Below, one piece after another: positions 42,084 through 50,783 of a DNA stretch of 64,000 bases. The notes below the pieces were generated by a model. The model did not search any database, was not told where the DNA came from, and saw only the letters and a list, made by a program, of their open reading frames with translations. The stretch is from assembly GCA_902560245.1 (NCBI GenBank), contig CACELK010000005.1, forward strand, positions 1-64,000. The letters run 5' to 3'. Positions within the stretch are counted from its first letter, which is position 1. Each line of letters opens with the position of its first letter. The DNA comes from an uncultured Pelagibacteraceae bacterium. GTDB taxonomy: Bacteria; Pseudomonadota; Alphaproteobacteria; Pelagibacterales; Pelagibacteraceae. A program made the position numbers and the translations under genes.

Positions 42084-43133
42084 GACATCACCATCTTTAA
42101 CTATATAATCTTTTCCCTCTAACCGCATTTTTCCATTTGATCTAGAATTAATCCATCCCTTATTTTCAATAAAATCTTTAAAGGAAACCGCCTCTGCTTT
42201 TATAAATCCTTTTTCAAAATCTGTATGAATTTCTCCAGCTGCTTTAGGCGCATAGCAATTTTTTTGAATCGTCCATGCTCTTGATTCCTCTGGTCCAGAC
42301 GTAAAGTAAGTTTCTAATTCTAAAATTTTATATCCTTTTTGTATTAAAGTATTAAGCCCTGTTTCTTTTAACTTTATCATTTCCATATATTTATTTTTTT
42401 CCTCTTTAGGCAAATTATTTATTTGATTTTCAATATCTGCCGAAATTATTACTGTATTTTCATATCCAAATTTTTTTATAAAAATTTCTGTATATTTGTT
42501 CCCTTTTTCAATACTTTTTTCATCAACGTTACAGACAAAAATTTTTGGTTTAATTGTTAGGAGGCCGCTTAATTTCAAAGTTTTTTTACTAAATTTTGTT
42601 TTTATAATTTCAATATCTATGTTTTTGTTTATACAATCTAGGCCAGACTCTAAAAGATTTAACATTTCCTTATCTAGATTTTTTCTATTTTTTTTATCGA
42701 TTCTTTTTTGTATAGACTCTAAATCTGCAAGTAGCATTTCAGTTTCTATTATTTCTAAATCTCTTATAGGATTTATATCCTTATTTACGTTTTGAATATC
42801 TTTTGAATCAAAACATCTTACTAAATGAATTATTGCATCGACCTCTCTTATATGCGATAAAAATTTATTTCCTAGACCTTCGCCTTTTGATGCTCCTTTT
42901 ACTAAACCAGCTATATCTACAAAAGATATGGTTGTATTAATTTTTTTTTTCGATTGAGATATTTCAGCTAGTTGGTCTAGTCTGCTATCTGGCACTGGTA
43001 CAACACCAATATTTGGATCAATTGTGCAGAATGGAAAATTCTCTGCTTGAGCCTTGCTTGAGTTTGTTAGAGCATTAAACAAAGTTGATTTACCAACATT
43101 TGGTAGCCCAACTATACCACACTTTAAGCTCAT
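42060..43133 (-). CDS. ychF: Ribosome-binding ATPase YchF (Obg family)
   Basis: YchF is a conserved P-loop NTPase of the Obg family that binds ribosomes and prefers ATP. The 357-residue protein has CGIVGLPNVGKSTLFNALTNS and NFPFCTIDPNIGVVPVPD. The switch region is SFVDIAGLVKGASKGEGLGNKFL, and the C-terminal TGS domain includes ARAWTIQKNC-like SRAWTIQKNCYAPKAAGEIHTDFEKGFI. It shares one base with pth upstream, a well-known pairing. Confidence 0.95.
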   Translation of the reverse strand: MSLKCGIVGLPNVGKSTLFNALTNSSKAQAENFPFCTIDPNIGVVPVPDSRLDQLAEISQSKKKINTTISFVDIAGLVKGASKGEGLGNKFLSHIREVDAIIHLVRCFDSKDIQNVNKDINPIRDLEIIETEMLLADLESIQKRIDKKNRKNLDKEMLNLLESGLDCINKNIDIEIIKTKFSKKTLKLSGLLTIKPKIFVCNVDEKSIEKGNKYTEIFIKKFGYENTVIISADIENQINNLPKEEKNKYMEMIKLKETGLNTLIQKGYKILELETYFTSGPEESRAWTIQKNCYAPKAAGEIHTDFEKGFIKAEAVSFKDFIENKGWINSRSNGKMRLEGKDYIVKDGDVLNFRFNT

Positions 43134-43693
43134 TATTTATTATTAACTGTGCTTGAAAAAAGATCCAATTTTTTATCGATTAAAATTTCCAAAGAACCTG
43201 TTATGTTTTCAGTAATTTTTTCTAATTCAACTTTTTCATCATCATCAAAATCTTTCAACACATGATCTACTACAGTTGATTTAGTTTTAGGTTTGCCAAT
43301 ACCAATTCTTACTCTTGAGTAATCTTTTCCTATAAATTTATCAATTGACTCAATTCCATTATGACCCGCACTTGATCCACCAAATTTTGCTTTTATTTTC
43401 CCAAAATTTATGTCCAAATCATCATGAAAAACAATTACATCTTCAGCATCTATTTTAAAATATTCTATAAGTTCACGAATACATATGCCTGAATTATTCA
43501 TAAAAGTTAGAGGTTTGATAGCATAAACTTTTTTATTATTTATATTTCCTGTTGTTAAAAGACCTTTAAATTTTGGTTTTTGTTTAGAAAGAGAGAATTT
43601 TTGATTTATTGCATCAATAATTTTAAAGCCTATATTGTGCCTGTTATTTTCACTATCAGGACTCGGATTTCCTAGACCTACGAATAAAAGCAT
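43133..43693 (-). CDS. pth: Peptidyl-tRNA hydrolase
   Basis: Pth frees stalled peptidyl-tRNAs. The 186-residue protein has the start LLFVGLGNPSPDSENNRHNIGFKIID, including the catalytic His, and then KPLTFMNNSGICI, VFHDDLDINFGKIKAKFGGSSAGHNGIESI and DYSRVRIGIGKP. Length is normal. It lies between rplY (28 bases) and ychF (one-base overlap), which is the common rplY-pth-ychF order. Confidence 0.95.
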   Translation of the reverse strand: MLLFVGLGNPSPDSENNRHNIGFKIIDAINQKFSLSKQKPKFKGLLTTGNINNKKVYAIKPLTFMNNSGICIRELIEYFKIDAEDVIVFHDDLDINFGKIKAKFGGSSAGHNGIESIDKFIGKDYSRVRIGIGKPKTKSTVVDHVLKDFDDDEKVELEKITENITGSLEILIDKKLDLFSSTVNNK

Positions 43694-43721
43694 ATTTAAT
43701 TAATATTTAGCTGAAATTTCA

Positions 43722-44465
43722 CTATTTTTTTTCTTTTGGAGTTTCTTTTTTATCAGTTTCTTTTTTATCAGTTTCTTTTTTATCAGTTTCTTTTTTATCT
43801 TTATCACCATCTGGAGATGATTTAACTTCTCCTTCTGATCCTTCTTGAGCTTCAGCTCCATCAGTACCTTCTGCGGCTTCTTCAGCAGGTTTTTCTGGCT
43901 CTTTAATAACCGTAGGCGCTGCCAAAGTAGCAATTACAAAATCACGGCCTTGAATTGTTGGCAAAACGTTTTCAGGCAATTTAACTGAAGATATTTTAAA
44001 ACTATCTCCAATATCAACTCCATCCAAATCTATTACTAATTCTGTAGGAATATTTTCAGTTGGGCATTTTAATTCAACTTTTCTTCTAACTATATTTAAA
44101 ACTCCACCTCTTTTAAGGCCTGGCGATTTTTCATTGTTAATAAATTTGACAGGTATGTCCAAAACAATTTTTGTGCCTTGAACAACTCTCAAAAAATCAA
44201 CATGGATTGGATCATCTGAAATGATGTCATATATAATTTCCCTTGGTAAAACATTTTGATTTTTACCATCAAGTTTAAGTTCTAAAACGTTTGATAAAAA
44301 ATTTTCTTTTTCTAACAAAGCTTTTACCTCTTTTGTAGAAACCGAAACTTTTTGATTTTCTTCTTTACCACCATATATTATGCAAGGAACATTACCTTTT
44401 TTTCTCAAAGCATTTACTTGGCCTTTTGTTTTAGTTTCTCTAAGAGTTGCTGCAATTGAATTCAT
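43722..44465 (-). CDS. rplY: 50S ribosomal protein L25/general stress protein Ctc
   Basis: L25 binds 5S rRNA. The 247-residue product is the long Ctc form. The N-terminal L25 domain (about 1-95) includes CIIYGGKEENQKV and DPIHVDFLRV, and the C-terminal TL5 domain (about 95-190) includes VPVKFINNEKSPGLKRGGVLN-like sequence. It ends in a 50-residue disordered acidic/lysine tail with KKETD repeated four times, encoded by a perfect 15-base tandem repeat. The tail is not part of the fold and may vary among strains. Confidence 0.93.
   Translation of the reverse strand: MNSIAATLRETKTKGQVNALRKKGNVPCIIYGGKEENQKVSVSTKEVKALLEKENFLSNVLELKLDGKNQNVLPREIIYDIISDDPIHVDFLRVVQGTKIVLDIPVKFINNEKSPGLKRGGVLNIVRRKVELKCPTENIPTELVIDLDGVDIGDSFKISSVKLPENVLPTIQGRDFVIATLAAPTVIKEPEKPAEEAAEGTDGAEAQEGSEGEVKSSPDGDKDKKETDKKETDKKETDKKETPKEKK
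43741..43800. repeat. 15-bp tandem repeat (four copies) in the tail of rplY
   Basis: Four head-to-tail copies of GTTTCTTTTTTATCA fill exactly 60 bases; the last copy differs by one base. On the coding strand they specify the KKETD repeats of L25. The length keeps the frame, so copy-number change would alter only the tail length. Confidence 0.92.
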
Positions 44466-44509
44466 AAAAACAAAGTTTTATAGCTCAATTAAAAAATAAC
44501 ACAAGAAAA

Positions 44510-45442
44510 TTATTTGAACAGGTCTGAAACCGAGGTAGAGTTAGATATTCTTTTAATAGCTTCACCCATTAAATTTGCAATGCTCAATACTTCAATATTA
44601 TTAATTTTATTGGTTTTTCCTAAATTATCGATCGTATCGGTAACTACTAATTTTTTTATAGAAGATTTTTTAATTTTTTGAATTGCCTCACCGGTTAAAA
44701 CTCCATGGGTAATATATACAAAAACTTCTTTTGCACCTCTCTCTTTTAAAGCTTTTGCAGCATTAATAATTGTTCCACCAGAGTCAATTATGTCATCAAC
44801 AATTATACAAGTTTTATCTTTAACGTTTCCTATAACATTCATTACCTGTGATTTGCCCGGCGAAGGTCTTCTTTTATCAACTATTGCCAAGCCAACATCT
44901 AGAAGTTTACCCAAAGCTCTTGCTCTTTCTGTGCCTCCTACGTCCGGAGCAACACAAATAATATTTTTACTTTTAATGTTTTTTTTCACATGTCTTGCAA
45001 ATATTGGTGTTGCAAACAAGTTGTCAACTGGGATATCAAAAAAACCTTGGATTTGCCCAGCGTGAAGATCAACTGTTACAACTCTATCTGCACCAGCTTT
45101 AGTTATTAAATTAGATACCAGCTTTGCAGAAATTGAGGTTCTTGGAACAACTTTTCTATCCTGTCGAGCATATCCAAAATATGGAATTACAGCTGTAATA
45201 TTTTTTGCTGAAGATCTTTTTAAAGCATCTATTGATAATAACAGTTCCATTAAATTATCATTTGCAGGGGAAGATATTGATTGAATTATAAAAATACTAT
45301 TGCCTCTTATATTTTCGTTTATTTCAATATATATTTCACCATCAGCAAATTTTTTTATACTTGAATTAACTAGTTTTGATTTTAAATATTTTGAAATTTT
45401 TTTACTTAAGTTTTTATTACTATTTCCAGTTAGTAATTTCAT
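44510..45442 (-). CDS. prs: Ribose-phosphate pyrophosphokinase
   Basis: Prs makes PRPP from ribose-5-phosphate and ATP for nucleotide, histidine and tryptophan synthesis. The 310-residue protein has the flexible loop YFGYARQDRKVVPRTSISAKLV, then VDLHAGQIQGFFDIPVDNL, and the PRPP-binding motif CIIVDDIIDSGGTIINAA. Length is standard. It is 8 bases from pgeF and 44 from rplY. Confidence 0.96.
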   Translation of the reverse strand: MKLLTGNSNKNLSKKISKYLKSKLVNSSIKKFADGEIYIEINENIRGNSIFIIQSISSPANDNLMELLLSIDALKRSSAKNITAVIPYFGYARQDRKVVPRTSISAKLVSNLITKAGADRVVTVDLHAGQIQGFFDIPVDNLFATPIFARHVKKNIKSKNIICVAPDVGGTERARALGKLLDVGLAIVDKRRPSPGKSQVMNVIGNVKDKTCIIVDDIIDSGGTIINAAKALKERGAKEVFVYITHGVLTGEAIQKIKKSSIKKLVVTDTIDNLGKTNKINNIEVLSIANLMGEAIKRISNSTSVSDLFK

Positions 45443-45450
45443 CTTTAGTC

Positions 45451-46212
45451 CTAGTTAATCATAATTATTGAAATATTTCTACCATAATCATTTTCTTTCT
45501 TATGTATAGATCTTCTTGCACTAAAAAAGTTGTTTTTTGGAGTGTAGGTATCTTTTTCAATTTTATCAATTTTTTTTAAACCCAAGCTTTTCAATTGATA
45601 ATAAACATACTTATTGAGGCTAAAATATGTTTTATTTTTAACTTTCTTAAAAAAAATTTCATTAATTTTGTTTTGTCTTAAAAATTTAGTTTTAAAATCA
45701 CTTTTAATTTCATAATTTTTTTGAGATATACAAGGTCCGATTGCTGCAATTAAATTTTCTGATTCGCTTCCATTTTTAATTAGAAAATTTATTACTTTTT
45801 TTACAATTCCCCTATAAGCACCTCTCCATCCCGCGTGAAGAGCACATATTATCTTGAGTTTTTTATCGTAAATAAATATTGGAGCACAATCAGCTGTTAG
45901 TATTCCGATAATTACTTTTTTTTCTTTTGTTATTAATGCATCACCAATTTTTTTTCTATTATGATTAAGATTTTTTTTATCGAAAAAATGAAATTTATTA
46001 CTATGGATTTGATTTAGTAAAATAATTTTTTTATATGAAGAAGTAATTTTTTTACAGGCAATTTTCAAATTTTGATTTATATTATTTTTACTATCTGACG
46101 AACCTTTTCCACAATTTAAACTTTTGTATATTCCTTTTGATTTACCTCCTAATCTATTAAAAAAACAGTGACTTATAGATTTGTATTTTGACAATTTACT
46201 AGAGTAATGCAT
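45451..46212 (-). CDS. pgeF: PgeF/YfiH family protein (laccase-domain; peptidoglycan editing or purine nucleosidase)
   Basis: The 253-residue protein has the zinc-binding signature of the family: NQIHSNKF, GILTADCAPIFIYD with its Cys, and ICALHAGWRGAYRGIVKKVI with its His. Members are reported as purine nucleoside phosphorylases/adenosine deaminases and as peptidoglycan editing factors. The original laccase label is doubtful. It shares one base with midA upstream. Confidence 0.87.
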   Translation of the reverse strand: MHYSSKLSKYKSISHCFFNRLGGKSKGIYKSLNCGKGSSDSKNNINQNLKIACKKITSSYKKIILLNQIHSNKFHFFDKKNLNHNRKKIGDALITKEKKVIIGILTADCAPIFIYDKKLKIICALHAGWRGAYRGIVKKVINFLIKNGSESENLIAAIGPCISQKNYEIKSDFKTKFLRQNKINEIFFKKVKNKTYFSLNKYVYYQLKSLGLKKIDKIEKDTYTPKNNFFSARRSIHKKENDYGRNISIIMIN

Positions 46213-47291
46213 TATTGAAATCCTAAAAAATCGTTTTTATGGCTTTTAAAACCGAATATTACTTTGAATAAAGTACCCATCAAATTTTTATCTAAAAGTC
46301 TCATTAATGTAATTGACATATAATCTTTTTGTTTAGCAGTCATGTTTTTTTCTAATATTCTTGCTCTTTCAATTATTCCCATTTTTTCTAAAAAAAACTT
46401 TTGTGACACAGCTCCTTTTACTTTTAAATTTTTTTTTTTGAAATATTCCTTTAAAAGCTTAAAATTAACTAAAGAAGTAATATCTGCTTTTCCAAGATTT
46501 TTAATTAGACTATCCATATTAATTTTCTTGTTATTCATAACACTTTGCAATGTACTTTTATTAACCATGTTTAAATAACCGTAATCAATGAGTAAAATTC
46601 CACCTGAAAGTTTATTAATTTTTTTAATAATATTGTCTAATTCGACAAATCCTAGTTTAGGATATTCTATAAATTTTAGACCTTTAAAAACTTTAAATTT
46701 TTTTATTTTTATAACATCATCAACAGATGCTTTTTTGTAGGTTTGATCTAGCTTCGATATAGAATTAATTATATAACATTTTTCATATAACGAATTTTTT
46801 TCGTATATAAATTGCTTAATTGGTATTGCATCAAAAAACTCATTACCAAAAAAAATAATTGGTCCTTTTTTGATTTTGCTAAAGTTCTGTATCCACTTTA
46901 CATTTAAACCTTTTAATTTTTTTTGTTGTATATTTTTAAGTAAATCACTTTTTTCGTACAAATAAATATGTATGGATTTATTAAATTCAGGAAACTTTTT
47001 GAATGTATCAACTAAAACTTTTGTAAGACTTCCATCTCCAGGTCCAAGTTCTACAAAATTAAATTTTTTTGGCTTACCTAATTTTTCCCATGTTGAAACA
47101 ATCCATATTCCAATTATCTCAGAAAATAAGTTTGAAATTGTTGGTGCAGTCACAAAATCTCCTTTTCTTCCAAAAGGGATTTTTTTTGTATAATAACCTA
47201 CATTTGGCTCATAAAGAACTTTTTCAATAAATTCGTCGACAGGAATTAATTTATTAAATTTAAAATTAAAATTTCCAAGATTATTACTCAT
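46212..47291 (-). CDS. MidA/NDUFAF7-type SAM-dependent methyltransferase
   Basis: The 359-residue protein matches the DUF185 family, whose eukaryotic member NDUFAF7 methylates an arginine in complex I during assembly. It has the N-terminal EFIEKVLYEPNVGYYTKKIPFGRKGDFVTAPTISNLFSEIIG, the SAM motif FVELGPGDGSLTKVL, and FFGNEFFDAIPIKQF. A complex I assembly role in bacteria is inferred, not shown. It overlaps lgt by 4 bases. Confidence 0.87.
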   Translation of the reverse strand: MSNNLGNFNFKFNKLIPVDEFIEKVLYEPNVGYYTKKIPFGRKGDFVTAPTISNLFSEIIGIWIVSTWEKLGKPKKFNFVELGPGDGSLTKVLVDTFKKFPEFNKSIHIYLYEKSDLLKNIQQKKLKGLNVKWIQNFSKIKKGPIIFFGNEFFDAIPIKQFIYEKNSLYEKCYIINSISKLDQTYKKASVDDVIKIKKFKVFKGLKFIEYPKLGFVELDNIIKKINKLSGGILLIDYGYLNMVNKSTLQSVMNNKKINMDSLIKNLGKADITSLVNFKLLKEYFKKKNLKVKGAVSQKFFLEKMGIIERARILEKNMTAKQKDYMSITLMRLLDKNLMGTLFKVIFGFKSHKNDFLGFQ

Positions 47292-48043
47292 TTTTTTAAA
47301 TAAAGTATCGAACCAATTAAAATCATAAAAGAACTTAAAAATATTCCAATTGATACTGAGCCAAACAAATATCCTATATGTGCATCAGGTTCTCTAAAAA
47401 ATTCAGAAAATATTCTTAAAATTCCATAATAAATTAAAAACATATATGAACAGGTTCCGATCTTATAATTCTTTTTAAAATAAATCATATTCATCAAAAT
47501 AAAAAGAATTATACCCTCTAATAATGCTTCATATAATTGTGAAGGATGTCTTGGAACATCATCTATCATAGGATAAATTATTCCCCAAGATGCATTTGTT
47601 GCTTTCCCTATAAGCTCTCCATTAATAAAATTAGCGATTCTACCAAAAAAAATTCCTATGGGAGAAGCTATTGCTATGAAATCTAGAAAGATCAAAATCT
47701 TTTGATTGTTTATTTTAGAAAAAATAAAGCTTGTAATTATAACTCCAATCAGAGCACCATGAAATGACATCCCTCCATTCCATATCATGAATATTTCAAT
47801 TATATTATTTTTATAGTAATCAAAGTTATAAAAAATAACATAACCTATTCTTCCACCCACAATAATTCCAATAATTAAATATGTTATATAATTATCGAAT
47901 AGATAATTTATTTTAATGTCTTTAATAATTTTTTTGCAATAATACCAACCAAATATTAGTCCAAATATATATGCAAGAGAATACCATCTAATTTCTAAAG
48001 AAAAAAAATTGAATGCAACTGGGTCAAAATTGTTAATAAACAT
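47288..48043 (-). CDS. lgt: Prolipoprotein diacylglyceryl transferase
   Basis: Lgt attaches diacylglycerol to the lipobox cysteine of lipoproteins. The 251-residue membrane protein has the family motifs GGMSFHGALIGV with its His and Gly, GRIANFINGELIGKAT and RHPSQLYEALLEG. About seven helices are predicted. It is divergent from ubiK across 45 bases, as in other alphaproteobacteria, and it leads the lgt-midA-pgeF-prs-rplY-pth-ychF run. Confidence 0.95.
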   Translation of the reverse strand: MFINNFDPVAFNFFSLEIRWYSLAYIFGLIFGWYYCKKIIKDIKINYLFDNYITYLIIGIIVGGRIGYVIFYNFDYYKNNIIEIFMIWNGGMSFHGALIGVIITSFIFSKINNQKILIFLDFIAIASPIGIFFGRIANFINGELIGKATNASWGIIYPMIDDVPRHPSQLYEALLEGIILFILMNMIYFKKNYKIGTCSYMFLIYYGILRIFSEFFREPDAHIGYLFGSVSIGIFLSSFMILIGSILYLKK

Positions 48044-48088
48044 TTTAATTATATTAATTTAGATTATATTAGATTTAAAAGGAAATGT

Positions 48089-48340
48089 ATGTCAAAATCA
48101 AAATTTGTAATCGATAAATTGGCTAAACTATTTGAACAAGGACTAGTTTCTTATAAAGATTTAAGTTCTGAGATCATCAATATTCTTAAATCAAAAAGGG
48201 ATGAAATAATTTTTAGGATGAAAATAACAAGCAAAGAGGAAACAGAAGTACAAAACAAAAGGATTGAAATTTTAGAAAAAAAAATAGAAAAAGTAGAAAA
48301 ATTAATTAAGAGAAAGCCTAAAAAGGTAAGAAAACTTTAA
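48089..48340 (+). CDS. UbiK-type accessory factor (BMFP domain)
   Basis: The 83-residue protein matches the YqiC/UbiK family. It has an amphipathic N-terminal helix (FVIDKLAKLFEQGLVSYKDLSSEIINILKSK) and a C-terminal coiled coil (VQNKRIEILEKKIEKVEKLIK). UbiK supports aerobic ubiquinone synthesis in the Ubi complex. An AAGGA site lies before the ATG. The last 23 bases overlap the sensor kinase gene. Confidence 0.8.
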   Translation: MSKSKFVIDKLAKLFEQGLVSYKDLSSEIINILKSKRDEIIFRMKITSKEETEVQNKRIEILEKKIEKVEKLIKRKPKKVRKL

Positions 48341-49631
48341 CTCTTAAGCCTTTCAATGGGGACTTATCTAAAGTGATATTTCCGCCATGAGATCTTACAA
48401 TATCAGAAGCAATTGACAAACCTAAGCCAACACTTGATTTTGAGTCACCACGACTTTTATTAATTTTGTAAAATGGTCTAAATACATTTTCATATTCTTT
48501 TTCATCTATTCCTGGTCCATCATCATCAATAGTAATAATATTATGGTTGCTACTTTTAAATAAATTTATCTGTAATTTATTTCCATATTTAATACTATTA
48601 TCAATTAAATTATTTAAACATCTTGTTATTAAATTCTTTCTTCCATTCATAAATATATTATCTTTAATAGATGATGTAATATTTTTATTCTCATATTTTT
48701 TAACAACATTTAAGACAAGATTGCTTAAACTGAAATTTTCGCTGTGCTCTGTAGAGCGAAAACTTGCAAATTGTAAATACTCATTAAGCATTTTTTCCAT
48801 TTCCTGTACATCATCTGATAACTTTTCGCTGATTTTATTATCTTTTATCAATGCAAGTTGTAATTTTATTCTTGTTAATGGTGTCCTTAGATCATGACTG
48901 ATTCCAGATAACATTTCTGATCTTTGGTTTAGATGTCTCATAATTCTCTTTCTCATTTTATCAAACTCATATCCTGCTTGTCTGATTTCAAGCGCTCCAG
49001 AAGGTCTAAATTCGTCAATGTCTTCTCCTCTTCCAAATTTAGCAGATGCCTTTGCTAGATTAATGATCGGTCTTGTTTGATTTTTTAAAAATATTAGCGC
49101 AACAATAATTAATAAAAAAGCTGGAAGGGTTATCCATAATGCGAAAATTCTTGCTGAAGTGTTTGTTACCCTATCCTTAGGTATAATAAATTGAAAATAT
49201 CCACCAGAGTAGCTAATTTTTAAATCTATAAATTTTCTGAGAGAAGTTGTATCAAACCAATAATTAGTGAAATTTGATTTAAGTTCTCTTCTTAAAGTTC
49301 TATCCATTGGGCTGAACCATCTTTCAGGACTATCTTTTTCATTTATTTTTTGGGGCAAGTATTCAACTTTTAAATTGTGCGCATCTGAAAATAGTTTTGT
49401 TAAAGAATCCTTGTCATATTTTTCATTATCATAAGCATCAATAAAAAATTTTATTTCACCAATAAGTGCCCTTGTCATTCCTTTATTAGTTTTAATCCAT
49501 AGGCTATCGAAAAAAACAACCGAAATGGTTACTTGTAAAATTATAATTGGCAAAGCTACAATAAGCAAAGCTCTATAAAATAACCTCTTAGGTAACAAAT
49601 TTTTTATAAATTTATTCAACCCATAAAACAT
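48318..49631 (-). CDS. EnvZ/OmpR-type sensor histidine kinase
   Basis: The 437-residue protein has two membrane helices (about 20-40 and 170-190) flanking a periplasmic domain of about 130 residues, then a HAMP linker. The kinase has the H-box GISHDLRTPLTRIKLQL, the N-box RCLNNLIDNSIKYG, the G1 box DDDGPGIDEKEYENVFRPF and the G2 box VGLGLSIASDIVRSHGG. This arrangement resembles EnvZ. The signal is unknown. It is 20 bases inside the response regulator's 3' end. Confidence 0.91.
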   Translation of the reverse strand: MFYGLNKFIKNLLPKRLFYRALLIVALPIIILQVTISVVFFDSLWIKTNKGMTRALIGEIKFFIDAYDNEKYDKDSLTKLFSDAHNLKVEYLPQKINEKDSPERWFSPMDRTLRRELKSNFTNYWFDTTSLRKFIDLKISYSGGYFQFIIPKDRVTNTSARIFALWITLPAFLLIIVALIFLKNQTRPIINLAKASAKFGRGEDIDEFRPSGALEIRQAGYEFDKMRKRIMRHLNQRSEMLSGISHDLRTPLTRIKLQLALIKDNKISEKLSDDVQEMEKMLNEYLQFASFRSTEHSENFSLSNLVLNVVKKYENKNITSSIKDNIFMNGRKNLITRCLNNLIDNSIKYGNKLQINLFKSSNHNIITIDDDGPGIDEKEYENVFRPFYKINKSRGDSKSSVGLGLSIASDIVRSHGGNITLDKSPLKGLRVKVFLPF

Positions 49632-50289
49632 AGCCCACTCCTCTTATTGTTTGAAGATATTTTGGATTTTTTGGATCAATTTCTATTTTTTTTCTTAATC
49701 TTGTAATTATTACGTCTATTGATCTTTCTTTTTCGATATTAATTAAATTTCCTATTATTTCTCTAGAAAAAGTTTCTCCTGGAGCATTTATCATTTTTTC
49801 AAGTATTGTTTTCTCAGTATTGTTAATTTTGTACTCTAAATTATTTTTTATTATTAGTAATTTATTAAGATCAATTTTTATATTATCAAATTCAATATAG
49901 CGTTTTTGATTTTTATTTTTAGTTTTATTTAAAATATTTTGAATTCTAAGAATTAGTTCTTTTGGTTCAAAAGGTTTGGGAAGATAATCATCCGCACCAA
50001 TTTGTAAACCTTCAATTCTCTCTTTAGCTTCACCTTTTGCCGTTAATAAAATAATTGGTGTATCAATTTTTCCTTTATTTTCAATCGTAAAATCTAATCC
50101 ACTTTTGCCAGGCATCATTACGTCTAAGACAATCAAATCGAACTTTATTAGTGATATTTTTTCATGTGCATCTTCAGCGCTATTTGCAGTTGTAATCAAG
50201 TAACCATTTTCATTTAAGAATTGTTTTACAAGATCTCTTATTCCCTCATCATCATCAACAACAAGTATATGTGATTTAAATTTGATCAT
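49612..50289 (-). CDS. OmpR-type response regulator
   Basis: The 225-residue protein has a receiver domain with the acidic pocket VVDDDEGI, the phosphorylation Asp in LIVLDVMMPGKSG, and the conserved Lys in DDYLPKPFEPKEL. A winged-helix output domain follows (GETFSREIIGNLINIEKERSIDVIITRLRKKIEIDPKNPKYLQTIRGVGYVL). Together with the kinase it forms one of the few two-component systems expected in such a small genome. It overlaps marR by 14 bases. Confidence 0.94.
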   Translation of the reverse strand: MIKFKSHILVVDDDEGIRDLVKQFLNENGYLITTANSAEDAHEKISLIKFDLIVLDVMMPGKSGLDFTIENKGKIDTPIILLTAKGEAKERIEGLQIGADDYLPKPFEPKELILRIQNILNKTKNKNQKRYIEFDNIKIDLNKLLIIKNNLEYKINNTEKTILEKMINAPGETFSREIIGNLINIEKERSIDVIITRLRKKIEIDPKNPKYLQTIRGVGYVLWVE

Positions 50290-50719
50290 TAATAATTTTT
50301 TTTAAAACGTTGTCAAAAAACATAACTTCTTCCGAATTAGAATTAAGGAAAGCATTATAAATTCTTTTTTTTTGAATTGAAAAAATTTCATTAAATATTT
50401 TTTTTCCCTTTTCATTTAAAAATACATGCTTAAGTCTACTGTCCTTTTTATCCTTTTCATAAAAGATTGCCTCTAGTTTTATCAAATCTTTTAAAATTCT
50501 ATTTAAGCTCTGTTTAGTAACTTTTAATTTTTTTAAAAGCTCAGAAACAGTAATTCCTTCGTATGTCGAAATTAGGTGAATGACCTTATGATGAGCTATT
50601 CCAATTGAATGTTTTTCTAGGACCTTTTTAGCATCAGCAAAAGTCTCTCTATATCCAATGAATAGTTTTTCAACAAAACCTTTCAATTGTTCGTCTTTTA
50701 AATATAAAAGTTCTTTCAT
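50276..50719 (-). CDS. MarR family transcriptional regulator
   Basis: This is a winged-helix regulator of 147 residues from the ATG chosen here (MKELLYLKDEQLKGFVEKL). The DNA-binding region is HHKVIHLISTYEGITVSELLKKLKVTKQSLNRILKDLIKLEAIFYEKDKKDSRLKHVFLNEKGK, a clear MarR signature. The track start, 36 codons upstream, would run into the ilvE coding region on the other strand and has no family-like sequence. It is upstream of the two-component genes and overlaps the regulator, so it may control or belong with them. The ligand is unknown. Confidence 0.87.
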   Translation of the reverse strand: MKELLYLKDEQLKGFVEKLFIGYRETFADAKKVLEKHSIGIAHHKVIHLISTYEGITVSELLKKLKVTKQSLNRILKDLIKLEAIFYEKDKKDSRLKHVFLNEKGKKIFNEIFSIQKKRIYNAFLNSNSEEVMFFDNVLKKIINDQI

Positions 50720-50734
50720 AATTGGTAAGTTATA

Positions 50735-50763
50735 TTGACATATTATACATACAAAGATATTTT
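50735..50763 (+). promoter_or_regulatory. Probable ilvE promoter
   Basis: A perfect TTGACA (50735-50740) is followed after 17 bases by TATTTT (50758-50763), 20 bases before the ilvE ATG. It lies in the 64-base gap shared with the divergent marR gene. Confidence 0.6.
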
Positions 50764-50783
50764 TTAAAAAATTAAAACCTTTA

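Noticed and set aside
43741-43800. Possible CRISPR-like repeat array
   Set aside because: The copies are directly adjacent with no spacers and lie inside a coding frame, so it is a tandem coding repeat. No cas gene is present.
43700-43933. 77-aa lysine-rich minus-strand ORF
   Set aside because: It is an alternative frame of the rplY repeat tail; the composition comes from the repeat.
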